Part shown: positions 46,771 to 57,649 of the stretch, one piece after another
How positions within the stretch are numbered: position 1 is the stretch's first letter
Layout of the letters: every line of letters begins with the position of its first letter
Assembly: GCA_036362985.1 (NCBI GenBank)
Contig: JAYGXS010000001.1
Span: 47,344,318 to 47,408,317 of the forward strand
Source: Ligula intestinalis
Taxonomy: Eukaryota; Platyhelminthes; Cestoda; Diphyllobothriidea; Diphyllobothriidae
Reading direction: 5' to 3'
Length of the DNA: 64,000 bases
Notes under the pieces: model-generated
What the model was told of the DNA's origin: nothing
Database searches by the model: none
Seen by the model: only the letters and a program-made list of their open reading frames with translations
Program-made: the position numbers and the translations under genes

Positions 46771-46842
46771 ATGACAACACAAAGAAAAAAGCGTGTGAAG
46801 AAGTGGAAATGGAGAAGTTGAAATCCGATCTGTCTCCATAGT
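46771..46842 (+). CDS. possible terminal exon, unrecognised gene
   Basis: After the acceptor TTCTCCGTAG, the frame reads DDNTKKKACEEVEMEKLKSD followed by LSP and a stop. The highly charged composition and good acceptor suggest the last coding exon of a host gene on the plus strand. No upstream exon was identified and the exon is short, so this is tentative. Confidence 0.25.
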
Positions 46843-47149
46843 TGATGTGAATGTCGTGAAAAACTTGACTTGTGAGTATTACATGACCTTTTACCTTTGT
46901 CCTTTTAAAAATGATCCTTTATTTACCTTACTCTCTGCTCTCCATGAATGAAACCATTTTTGCTGAAAATTTATGTTTGTAAAATCCTCAATATAACATT
47001 CTTCTTCATATCATCTTGGAATGCATCTTATTTCACTTATTTAAAATTAGTTATATTTGTAGGTAAGTTAACTGGTGATAGAGATGCTGATATAAACTGT
47101 TTACCGTCTGAGATGGCATACCGCGTGCGCAGCCCACGTAGGATGGCCC

Positions 47150-48900
47150 GATAGAAAATTATGCATCGGGCTTTTTATCAAATCCAGGTTCCTACTGTAA
47201 CCCCGTTACATCTTAGAACTGAAAGTGGTTGAGCCGTGCAGCGTCCTCAAACAAAAATCACTCTGTGTAATCATGGGTGATTTACATATTGGAGACAAAG
47301 TATTTCTTTTGACCGATAGGAGACTATGGAACATTCTAAGTTGCAACTTAGATATTTTGGGTCTCGGAAGGAGCATCACCCGTATGCCCCTGATTTTAAA
47401 GTATGCAGAGTGGGCAATTTTATCTGTGAACTGATAATCGCATGATAACTTAAAACTTAAGAAAGCCAACTTAACCTTCCACCTAGTGCCTTTCAGTGTA
47501 CTTAGCTTGCTTATGTTTACAGGGTCTATCCGGTTAAGCCAGACGTTCCATTTAGTTGTAATAATAGAGGCTTTTGTAAAATTGTCTGAAGTCAATCTCT
47601 ATGTTAATTACGTGCATCATTATAATAATGGGCAGATTCACATTACAGACCAAGAGAAGGGGACGGGAAGGGCCACTTTGGCGTATTATCTGTCAATAGC
47701 TAGCCACATCTAATCCTAGGTTCGCAGCCGATGTTCAGGCTCGTGACCTGCTGGCTAAAAATTCAATGCTTTTACTGCTGTGTCATGGGATCGTTGCCCT
47801 GCCGGTTTCGATCTGAAACCCTGAACCCGATCTGTGAGCGCCTATCATCCAGTGTGACTATAATAATATTTTAACGGGAATCTTATAACAAATTAATTGT
47901 TAGGAAGTCATTGCCTGTTGTTGAACAGTCAATAACAATGCTGCATGAATAAACATACCTAAAGATCCGTACTAAACACAGCAACGTTCCAGCACTTACG
48001 CAGTGGTTTTATCAAGTATTTACGTTTTGATTTGATCCATGCTGCAAATTGTTAAAAATACAAAAATAGTAGCAAAATCACACCTGAATAAAGCAGTGGG
48101 TAAATTAACAATCTTACAGACTTTTGGAGTGCTGCGATTAAGAAACCTGAAATTGTTAAGAGGTGTGCCGATGTGTTGTAAAATAGCATAAGGAAAACGA
48201 CTCAGGGCGGACTGAAATCATGCATTTATCGGCAAATTTTGTGGAAGGGGAAACAATTTATTTAAGGCTTATGCTGTAGTTGCCACCAACTTGGCTGCCG
48301 ATCTTTACCTGTAGTTGCCCCTGTGCAGATGCAATTGCGACATTCAAATGTCTACTTCGTGCTTGCTCAATTTTAGTAAGCATTGCATTTTTTGGTTATT
48401 CGGACCTTTCCCCTTTAAAAAACTCGCGATAATTACCTACAGGAAAGACGTTCTTATTTCGCAAACATGGATTTTCCATGCACCTTTATTTGAAAAGAAA
48501 ACATTCGATCACTAAGCTATAAATCAGGATGGAAAGATTCATAGTATTTTTTGTCTCGGTCGCAATAACCAATACTAATACGCGCTGAAAATTTCATTCA
48601 TATTATATCCTAGATAAAATGCAGTGATGCCGATGAAGTGAACTTTCCGGATGCATGCTAATTTTACAGGTCTCTACGTTTCCTCTTAGTTTTCCCACTT
48701 GCCCTTGGTTTCTTTGGTTTTCGGGAAAAATGCGGTGCATTTCAGTTACCAACTAATGAGGCACTTGTCATTGTTCGTTAATACAATTTTATCCCACGAA
48801 GGTTGTAAAAGCCAACTTTTGATGCCGCCAGTAATTTTTACATATTTAAAAAAAAATATATTTATCAGTAAGGGGGGTATGACAGCGTCTGGAGGTAACT
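47150..48900. other. no gene recognised
   Basis: Open frames overlap on both strands at 47206-47595 without any recognisable motif, and a GC-richer patch lies at 47720-47850. I found no splice structure that supports a gene. Confidence 0.3.
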
Positions 48901-48992
48901 TGATAAAGAACTGTTTCGGGTTTATTAGCCTTCACCAGCCAAGCATAACCCTGAACACCAGCTGGTCGGACAACACAAACAAACGCACTCAC

Positions 48993-49093
48993 AGCCGGCG
49001 CAGTTGGTCCACCACTGGTGTCTATCAGATAGGTCATAAGCACTTCATCGAACCGCAGTTCATCAGCACCTCGCCACTTGCCATTTGCTGTCA
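48993..49093 (-). CDS. possible internal exon, unrecognised gene
   Basis: A 101-base minus-strand segment lies between the acceptor CCCGATCAGCAG and a good donor GTGAGT (48992-48987). It encodes TANGKWRGADELRFDEV followed by LMTYLIDTSGGPTAPA. The codon composition looks protein-like. The fold-back element with the assembly gap lies only about 14 bases upstream and would be in the preceding intron. Neighbouring exons were not found; upstream ones may be hidden by the gap. Confidence 0.3.
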
Positions 49094-49104
49094 CTGCTGA
49101 TCGG

Positions 49105-49590
49105 GTATACATTCACTCAGAAATGTGCGAACACCGATNNNNNNNNNNNNNNNNNNNNNNNNNNNNNNNNNNNNNNNNNNNNNNNNNNNNNNNNNNNNNN
49201 NNNNNNNNNNNNNNNNNNNNNNNNNNNNNNNNNNNNNNNNNNNNNNNNNNNNNNNNNNNNNNNNNNNNNNNNNNNNNNNNNNNNNNNNNNNNNNNNNNNN
49301 NNNNNNNNNNNNNNNNNNNNNNNNNNNNNNNNNNNNNNNNNNNNNNNNNNNNNNNNNNNNNNNNNNNNNNNNNNNNNNNNNNNNNNNNNNNNNNNNNNNN
49401 NNNNNNNNNNNNNNNNNNNNNNNNNNNNNNNNNNNNNNNNNNNNNNNNNNNNNNNNNNNNNNNNNNNNNNNNNNNNNNNNNNNNNNNNNNNNNNNNNNNN
49501 NNNNNNNNNNNNNNNNNNNNNNNNNNNNNNNNNNNNNNTAGTTCGGAAGCCTATTCGATCGGTGTTCGCACATTTCTGAGTGAATATATA
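49105..49590. mobile_element. fold-back element spanning an assembly gap
   Basis: ATTCACTCAGAAATGTGCGA followed by ACACCGAT (49111-49138) runs into 400 Ns (49139-49538). On the other side its exact reverse complement (ATCGGTGTTCGCACATTTCT...) appears at 49558-49585. TA-rich bases flank both ends. This is a terminal inverted repeat of at least 28 bp, probably a MITE whose hairpin or repetitive centre was not assembled. Confidence 0.75.
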
Positions 49591-50454
49591 TATAGTGTAC
49601 AAGATGGGTCAATAGTTGCCACATTAAATACCATTCTGCGGCCTAAAGACTGGTTAAGAAGCTCATATAAAGCGTAATTATATTGATTGCATCCTTAATT
49701 CGGAAATAATAAAATGTTTTTTTGGAAAGTTTAGGAATGCGAATATAAGATTTTCGGCTTCAGATTCTTAGATTTTATTTTATATTGCATTGTAGTTTAA
49801 ATGTTTTAAGCAATACTGTCAAAGAGAGTTACGTTTTGTCATCGCAGCAAGTGTTTTTCAGGTGTTTAGCGCATGCAGAGTAAGCTGTCTGTAGTGAAAC
49901 ATCTTTGAACAAGATGCACCGTCGTTAAGTATATTAAATTGACACATAAGCATCAACGAGCCGCAGGCTATCAACACAGGCCTAAGTACAATTTGTGCTT
50001 AAAATTAGCAAGTTTGCTGCTGCATGATCAAGGCTTTAACTTTAAGTTACGTGTCATTTGCCTGCATTTGAAGGTGCAAACCTTATGCGGAAAATATCAA
50101 ATGCTCTCGGAGATGGTAAAGGTATGGAAAACAGCTTTTCCTGGAATTTAATTCTGGTTTTCAAATGTTTTAAGGCAGCTTACATTTGTCGTTGGATGCA
50201 TCACTGAAATAGTCCGCAGGTACTGAAAGAAAAAGAGTCAAGATAAAACTGTACCAAATTTTGGCATCAGTGAGGGCATAAAAAGACAAAAAAAGGTTTT
50301 TGGAATATTCTACCTCATGTCTTATTACTAAGAAAGCAGTCATCTATTTATGAGAAACCAGACACATGTTGATTGTAAACTTTATGCCGTAAGTTAAACT
50401 CATTTATTTTTTAACCACTCTCTGAGGCTTTTTTAAGTCAATTGATCAGCGTGA

Positions 50455-50545
50455 GCCGCGTTTGTGGTATTTTTGCGCAATTCGGCAACCAAAATGGTAA
50501 GAAGCAAACGTCTTAACCATTGCGCTACAAGTTCGCAGTCTTGTC
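50455..50545 (-). repeat. tRNA-like SINE fragment
   Basis: The minus strand shows TGTAGCGCAATGGTTAAGAC (A-box-like), then an anticodon-arm-like segment, and GGTTGCCGAATTG as a damaged B box. This is the pattern of a tRNA-derived SINE head. It directly abuts the fold-back element at 50568. Confidence 0.35.
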
Positions 50546-50567
50546 AGTATTATATCGGGGATAAACA

Positions 50568-50925
50568 GTGGCAGATACGCGTACACCGATCTGTTAGAAG
50601 ACACACTCGTCCGTTTATGTTGCCGTTAAAGCTTTCACTCGAGTCTCCACCGCAAAGCGGCTAGGATAGAGACAAACCGGGGAGACGCGACTTCAAAAGT
50701 CGAGTGTGGCAGCAATTTCAACGGCAACACTGGAGTTTTGTATCACTAGCTAACGGCGGCTAATGAGCCAGAAATGGCCATTCTAGTGTCCCATTTCTTT
50801 GTCGGTAATGTCCCTCTGCCTATATCATAGCCACCTCATGGTGGAGGCTCGAGTGAGAACTCCAATGGCAACATGGACGGACGAGTGTGACCCCTACCAG
50901 TTCAGTTTACGCGTATCTGCTACTC
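50568..50925. mobile_element. 358-bp fold-back MITE
   Basis: Inverted repeats of about 84 bases lie at 50568-50651 and 50841-50923. They share GGCAGATACGCGTA, CACACTCGTCCGT, ATGTTGCC and CACTCGAG-CTCCACC in mirrored order at about 80% identity. A partial third copy of the arm lies in the middle (50697-50745). There is no coding capacity. I could not define a target duplication. Confidence 0.75.
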
Positions 50926-50993
50926 TCCATATATTTTGAGATGAGTTTGCTTAAATTAAATTCTGAACAGGTTAATTAAAAATCTTTACTTAC

Positions 50994-53900
50994 GAACATC
51001 CCGAGCTGTATCAGTACTCCAGAAAAAGGGAGGCAGATTCGATTGTAGGATTGCAGCTTTTTTCCACGAAGCTGGCAGGTGCTTCGATTTCTGCTGCAGT
51101 AACTCTGCTCTCTTCACTGATCTCACATCTTTGGGTGTCGTTGCAGCACTATTCTGCATTCTTGAAATATCACCTCCATTTTTTCGATTAGAAAAATACC
51201 GTTTTTTAGGAGCTTCGGCAATGGATTTGGCTACCGGAATGACATTCGATTTTCCTTCAGTTGCCTCTCTGACATCTCCGGGAACATAGTCTGGCTCGCT
51301 TTCTACCGCAAATGCATTGCCCAACTCCTCAGCCATTTTCTTTTTATGCATCATTATCGCTTTGTCTGCCGCTGACTTGACTTGTGTGTGTGGATTGTCG
51401 TTGTCCTCTAGTGTGGACTCTAATGAACCCGGAGCCTCTCCAAAATCATCACGAGACTGCAGACTGTCGTGCGTCATTTTATGCTTATTCAAGGTCCCTG
51501 GATTTTGACTATTGAATGAAAGTTCTAGTGCGTTGCCATCATACTGCAAGCTTTCATGCAGTCTGTCAAGTAGAAATGACGAATCTCTGGCGTTGGCTAG
51601 AGGAGATTTTTTAGGCTTGTTGTCGTCCGAGGAATGAGATGCCAAGAGATCATACATCTTTGGAGCATCCAATTTTTCCCCTCCATAAAAACCTTGCAGG
51701 TACTGTTCTGACAGATAACCACTCTGGAGGTTATTTAATGTGTCTTCTTGTGCAGAAGGTTTATCAAATTTCTGATGGATAGGATCGAGGTAGGAATTCT
51801 CGGTTTCCTGTTGCTGTTGAAAGCTGGATTCACTAAGAAAACCTTCCTGGAACCCAGTGTGAATATAAGAGGTAGTTCCTACTCCATCCACTAAGGACTG
51901 AGGAGAATTCCCTTCTATGCCTGCATGCACTCCCAGAGAAGTATTTGGCAAGACCTTCGACATTTTTATATCACTCCCATTACTATAGTGTCCAGAGGTT
52001 TTACTACTGTATGTAGTAGACACATTCAAAGCATCATCTAAAACTTTTGCCTTCAAAAACTCTTGTTGTTGACTACTCTCTTCAAGTAGCTCACCTGCTA
52101 TTGGTGCTTCATTTTCTAAATCTGCCCCTAAAAGTTTCCTCGCAGACGAAATTTCCGATTGAACTAAATTAGGTGGTTTGACATCATGAAAGTTTGCAGA
52201 TTTTGACTCCTGAGCTGATTTATTTATACGATCAATGCTAGGCAAATAGTCTGATACTGGTTTTCTGTCCTTAGTTAAGGACGTTGTAGTAGTTGTCTCC
52301 TGCAAATTATGTTGGTAAAGACTTGGTTTATCATCCAAACTATCAGAATCAGAGCCAAATCGTTGTTCCTTCCGGGGTAAATTTGGACTTGTAGGCTTGA
52401 TCTCGTTTTCTACTGCATTTGCACTCTTAATAACATCATTATCTGCAAAAGCACCCTTCGTTTCTGATTGATCATGTTCCAAGTCTTCAATCTGCTGAAT
52501 TTCGTTTTCTCCCCCTTTAGTTGTCCTCTTAAACATCTGGGAAACAAGGGTAGGGTTCGGATCAAGCGTATACTTTTTCATCGTTGGGTTGCTAGTTCGT
52601 CCGGTAATGGAGTTTTCGAAAGTAGTTCCAGGATATGGTTCGAAATTGGATCTTATGCGGAGATCCTTATTTTCAGCCGCATTTGGCACAAGCGAACGCC
52701 CATCTTTCAGTTTCTCTGACAATGAACTTTTATTCAAATTACTAGCCAATTTACTTGAAATTTCAATCTTTGGCACATAAACTGTATCATTATTTCGAAC
52801 GTCCGTTGACAAGTCATTATCCTGGCCTTTTTGCGTAGCCGTTCTTACTGACTCCTCCGAGGATTTGGTTTTAAATCCAATAGGCTTCTTGTCCATATCT
52901 TGTGACTGCAAATCTTTGCCCATATTTACATCTGTCAATTCTTGTTCGTGGTTTACCTTATGATGTTGCGGCGTCGCAGTGAAAATCAAATAATTTGTTT
53001 CATTCCAATTTGACAGCTCTTTTGGCTGATCGTCCATTAGAAGGGAATAGTTAATGAGACCTGTTTTAGACTCATTTGGAGGGGAGACATCAGGTATCAG
53101 TGCTTGTGAAACGATCGTAAATTTACCTGAATATTTGGTCTTATGAACATTTTTCAATTGCTGACTGAGGATGTTTTTTTCAGCCAGTTGGTCATTTTTA
53201 TCTCTCAGCCCTTGCACACTTTGATTATACGTATTATATTTATTCTGATTTGGGTTTATAAACCTGGTGCTATTATTATTTCCTTGGAGATCTTGTTTAT
53301 ATGCAGCCGTTGTTTCAGCCGTTCCAACACTCCACTTTTCCGCCAAAATAGTGTCAGTCGCAAGCACACTTACTGAGTCCTCAGGAGCCAAGGTCAGCAC
53401 CGACTGGACAGTTTCTTGCGACTTTTTGTCGTTCGTCTGAGAAGCGTCGCTGTTTCTGATAATCCCCGAAGCAACAGTTGTGGGCATCAAAGTGCGCCTG
53501 ATATCGGCGTTTGCAACGAAGTCACTTGCAGATGTTCTTCCTTTAATAGGAGCCTCTGCGTTAGGGAAGTCGATTTCCTTTTCCACAATATTGTCTTCAC
53601 TAACAATAACAAACATGCCACCCCTTTTCTTTGGGACTTCTTGAAAAGGGGTTGCGATCGGTGGGTCGGCATGACGTCTTTTTTCTCCATTTTTCTCTGA
53701 GTTCACTTCACGAGGCGTACGACTTAGAGGCCTGTCTTTGGTCTTCACTGGATACACGAATGCACTTTCAGTAACCAACTCGTGTACAGAAGGCGATTGC
53801 CCTCGCTCTGTAGCGATGGACCTCTTCAGATATCTTTCTCTGATTCCCATGGGACTGAATGTGATTGACTGCCCTTCTTTCGAAACAAGGCCAAGTTCCA

Positions 53901-54138
53901 TGGACGTTTTAATATGGGGCTTAGCTTCATTAACATCGGCCACCAAAACAACTTTTCTATTTTCATTTTTCCTCTGTATATAATCCTGATTGTGGTGAAA
54001 ACTTTGAGAATTTCGTTGATCTTTCAATTCAGATTTAGAAGAAATTGACGTCCCGTACTCTTTCGTCAATAAAAGCAACCCTATGTAGGAAAAGCAGGAT
54101 ATAAACAGGATAAAGGTACGGCCCCACGGAAGATTGCT
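50994..54138 (-). CDS. very large exon of an unrecognised gene
   Basis: An open frame of about 1045 codons runs on the minus strand. It ends at a perfect donor, GATGTTC followed by GTAAGT (50993-50988), in phase 1. The stop three codons later is within the intron. At the 5' end the frame stays open past 54078 to an AG at about 54138 and has no ATG, so an earlier coding exon is expected. A hydrophobic segment (TFILFISCFSYIGLLLL) near the 5' end looks like a signal anchor or signal peptide. The rest is hydrophilic, rich in Ser, Gln, Asn, Lys and Asp, and probably disordered, with a weak internal repeat (GFLSESSFQQ and GYLSEQYLQG) and many dibasic sites. The C-terminal part (ASWKKAAILQSNLPPFFW) is less polar. 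I recognise no family. Confidence 0.75.
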
Positions 54139-56100
54139 CTTATATACAGAAGCAATGATAATTAGGGTTTATTACTTCAGAACACGTAGCATAATAACAG
54201 AAGCAAACAATTAACTGCTGAAGTAGGCTTATCAAAAAATAAGCTTCTTTTTTCATTATAAGTAGTAACGGTCAGTGGTACTGCAGATCACGGGAAGCAT
54301 CAATGATAAAATTCAACTAAAGATGACAGAAATGTTTTGTTGACTAAATAAAACAAACCAGCGTTCCTATGTGATTGCGTTCTTCTTATCGTAACATGAC
54401 TCCGGAGCATGACTTAACTTCACTGGTAAATAGAAATACAAAAACGGACAGAAGAAACATTCTTTCCCAAGAAACGTCAAATTCATGTCATTTTCAAACT
54501 GCTAACTTATCAAAAAAAGGTGTTTCAAAAATCAGAGTGAATTAATAATTAATATTTTAAAATGATTTATGGTCAAAAGCCCGCTATATGTATAATCAGT
54601 AGAAGAAGCCAACATATTCAAGCTGACTTTATTCACTATCTATGGAATGAATATTTATTGCAGATGATTAAAAATTAATGTCTGGGATACGATTGGAGGC
54701 AAAAAAATTTCCAGTAATTATTTTCTTTTGAAGTTTATGAGAAATCAAGCATACATAAGTTTCCAGGGATTTTAAGACAAAAGAAATAACATAAAACGCG
54801 GCAAACTTTCATATTCTAAAACGTTTTTAAGGAGAGCCTGACAAATTCGGTCCGTTTGCTTACACAAAACATGCACGTTGTTTATGTGAGAGTAAAATAA
54901 AGTTTAACAAACGCCTATTCTATAGAAGTGAACGGAGCTTTTTTTAACTGAGGCACGCAAAAAGTAGGACCTTTATGAAACTCAATTCATTACGTGCTCC
55001 ACAATTTGGTAGGCAAAATTTATTTGTCACTTAAATGTGTTTAATGATCTACTATAACCCACATTCCTGCGTAGCAATAGAGATCTGCATCTCATGATAA
55101 CTTCCTAATAATAAGTAAACGAGAGTGGTTTTCTTCCGGCTACCAGATTGTACTTTGAAACTGATTCAAATTTTTGAAGACTGCGCCTACTCTATACATT
55201 TAGAAGACATACACTATGAATTGCTGATGAGGCAGACAGGAAACCATTAAAATTTTAAAACAACTGTACTCGAAATAAGGTATTTGTACAATGGTTTCAG
55301 TGTGGACTACAAAGAGTTAGGGTGTAGCCAATGCCATTAACAGGTGGTAAGTACCATTACATACAGCCATACAGTCGAAAAGCTTTAGTTACTACAGCAG
55401 TTAAGCTAAAAGAAAAATGTAAATGTCTGCAGCTCTCAAAGTTTCTGCTCATAAATAAAGAATTGACGAAAAAAGTACAGCTTATCTGCGGGCACAAAAT
55501 AGGTGGATCTTTTGCACCTCGTCCATACAATTTTGCAGACAACCTTGCGTGACTAGTGATCGAAGGAGCTGTTTAGGAACTTCACGTTTAGTTTTTCTGC
55601 TCCACTCTACGTCAATTTTGAATAACCTCTTCTCCTTTCACTTTCTTCAGTTAAAAAACCTAGACGAAGGCTTGTATGAGATTCTCTTTGGTGGCCATTA
55701 AAGACAGTTCGCTTTGCGGAGCTTCAGATCCGTACTACAATCGCACCGCCAGAGTTTAAAAGCTTCGTCAGAAAGTCCACTTAAGACATTGACAGTAACT
55801 AAAGATTAGTTCTGGTGCAATGGCCTCTTTCAATTAGCAGCATCATCATAATTTTGCTCATGTGGGAGTGGATTGCACGTTCCGTCTTCATTACAGAACA
55901 GGGAATTCTGCTTTTTTGGTTAAGGCCATATGACTTACAAAAGCAACAATACAGCCAGGAATAAGAGAGTTATAATTTCTTGCCTACTTGCAATTACCCA
56001 CCAATGAGGGTCTGGCGCAGCTCACATACCCCGAGCATCAGCCTATTATGCATGGCCTAGTATTCTAGGTCAAGCATCAATGACTACAGGGCGGTAATAA
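54139..56100. other. no gene recognised upstream of the large exon
   Basis: AT-rich. It should contain the upstream intron of the minus-strand gene, but I could not pick out a first exon. Confidence 0.35.
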
Positions 56101-56149
56101 ACTTGAACTGACCAGTTCAATGTCCCTGCCTTTTAAGTAAGGCTGATAT

Positions 56150-57640
56150 ATAGTTTGGTTAAGTTCAGCAATGATACCCATGTAAGCATTTAATAGGCTA
56201 ATTTTGGCAGACGTACATTTCCCATTACTAATCCTCAGGCCACTACAATAATATAAAGGTGGGTTGAATGACGAAAATTCAAACATCCAGTCAAAATTAA
56301 ATAAAGGGGTGCGTTCAGAGATCAAATAGTCAGAGCGACAAGCAGGGCTCGAGGGAGGAAGGGGTACGATAATAAGTTCAGAACACTGCGCTATTGACAA
56401 ATTGTGGCTTGGTAGGAGTGAAGATAGATGTTGAGGTAGACTTCAGCCAAAGGAGTCTTCCTGCCTGTAAAAAACGCCATCTTCCATTTCCTACCGCTTT
56501 AATATGCGTTCCTATGAAGCAATTTATATTGGTCGAATAACTAGGCGTCTATCCTAGCGGATGCGAGAACACCATCCTATTTGGCTAAACCAAGGCGTGC
56601 AGTTGTGGCTCACTGAGTTGGCAACGTCCACCGGGTCGACACCTAGAAAGTTTTCCGGGTCATTTATAAAATGCTTACGAAGCACGCCAGGCTCCTGCGT
56701 CAGTGGATAATTTCGGCAGAGGTGGTCGAGATATGGCTCAGTAATCCGATTTTAAAGAAGTCAATTTAGGCGAACGAACGCTTTTGATTAATTCATCATC
56801 AGGCAATACAATTGTCGGACTCCTTCCCCTTCCCCTCATCCCTCAAAATCCTTTGCCCTGGTCCTCAATTAAGACAAGAATCTGATCTCATTGATTCCTT
56901 TGAACCACTCTCCTCCCTCTCCCCTTGTTACTACTGATTGGTTTGCCTGAAGCTTTCGTTAATCCTACCGTCCCCTATATTACTGTATAGCCTGCTGATG
57001 AATTAATCGAAAACGTTCGTTCACATAACTTGACTTCCTTTATGTTTACGTGGGTATCATCGATGAGCTTAATCCATTTTTGTTCGCACAGAAGGTGTTT
57101 ATATAGGCCTAAAGGCTCTCCTGGCCGAAGCCAAACTCAGCATACGTCTTCACACCTCCAACCACATCGTACTACAGAGACGGCGTAGTCACATGAACTT
57201 ATTGTCGAACCGTTCCTATCACCCCTGACCCCCTCTCTGACTCCTTGATAGGACAGAATATGACTCCGTGATCTCTGAATACCCTCGCTCCCCTTACCTT
57301 ATCTTTAAGAGATGTGTAAAGTTTGTCATTGTCTCATCCCTTATATTCTTGCGCGATTATGTTTAATCGAAAACGTTAGTTTGCCAATCTTGAGTTCTTG
57401 AACACTAAGTTCGTTTCAGAATTGCGAAAGCTCCCATCGCTTCAACGTTTTCAGTAAATTTATCATCAGGCAAACATAATAATATGAGGGAGGGAAGAGT
57501 GAACTAAGTTTAAGCAACCAAGCAGCAATAATTAGGGAGAAAGAGGGATCAAAGTTGTCAATTGTCAAATTCTACTCCTAATTAGGCACCAGAGAAGGAA
57601 AGTGTAGGGAGGAGGGGAGGGGAAGTGGTCGTTTTTTACA
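56150..57640. repeat. cluster of inverted and direct repeat copies
   Basis: At least four copies of one family lie in both orientations: 56150-56400 (-), 56763-57066 (ends inverted to each other), 57190-57410 (+) and 57420-57640 (-). Landmarks are GATACCC-TGTAA-CAT, GGCGAACGAACGCTTT, the CATCATCAGGC end, and a pyrimidine-rich core with AAGA-TAGAATCTGAT. In 56763-57066 the motif AGGCGAACGAACGCTTTTGA opens the copy and its reverse complement closes it, giving terminal inverted repeats of about 38 bases. The copies at 57360-57385 and 57430-57475 face each other. Confidence 0.65.
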
Positions 57641-57649
57641 ATAATTTTA

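Noticed and set aside
47206..47595. 129-codon minus-strand and 69-codon plus-strand frames
   Set aside because: They overlap antisense, contain no motif, and have no consistent splice signals.
49078..49677. Long open frames running through the Ns
   Set aside because: They exist only because Ns are translated as unknown residues; there is no coding evidence.
56996..57030. CTGATGA...GAAAACGTTC in the 57-kb repeats as a hammerhead ribozyme
   Set aside because: The flanking sequences cannot pair as stem I and stem II is only a few A-T pairs; other copies of the family do not improve the fold.
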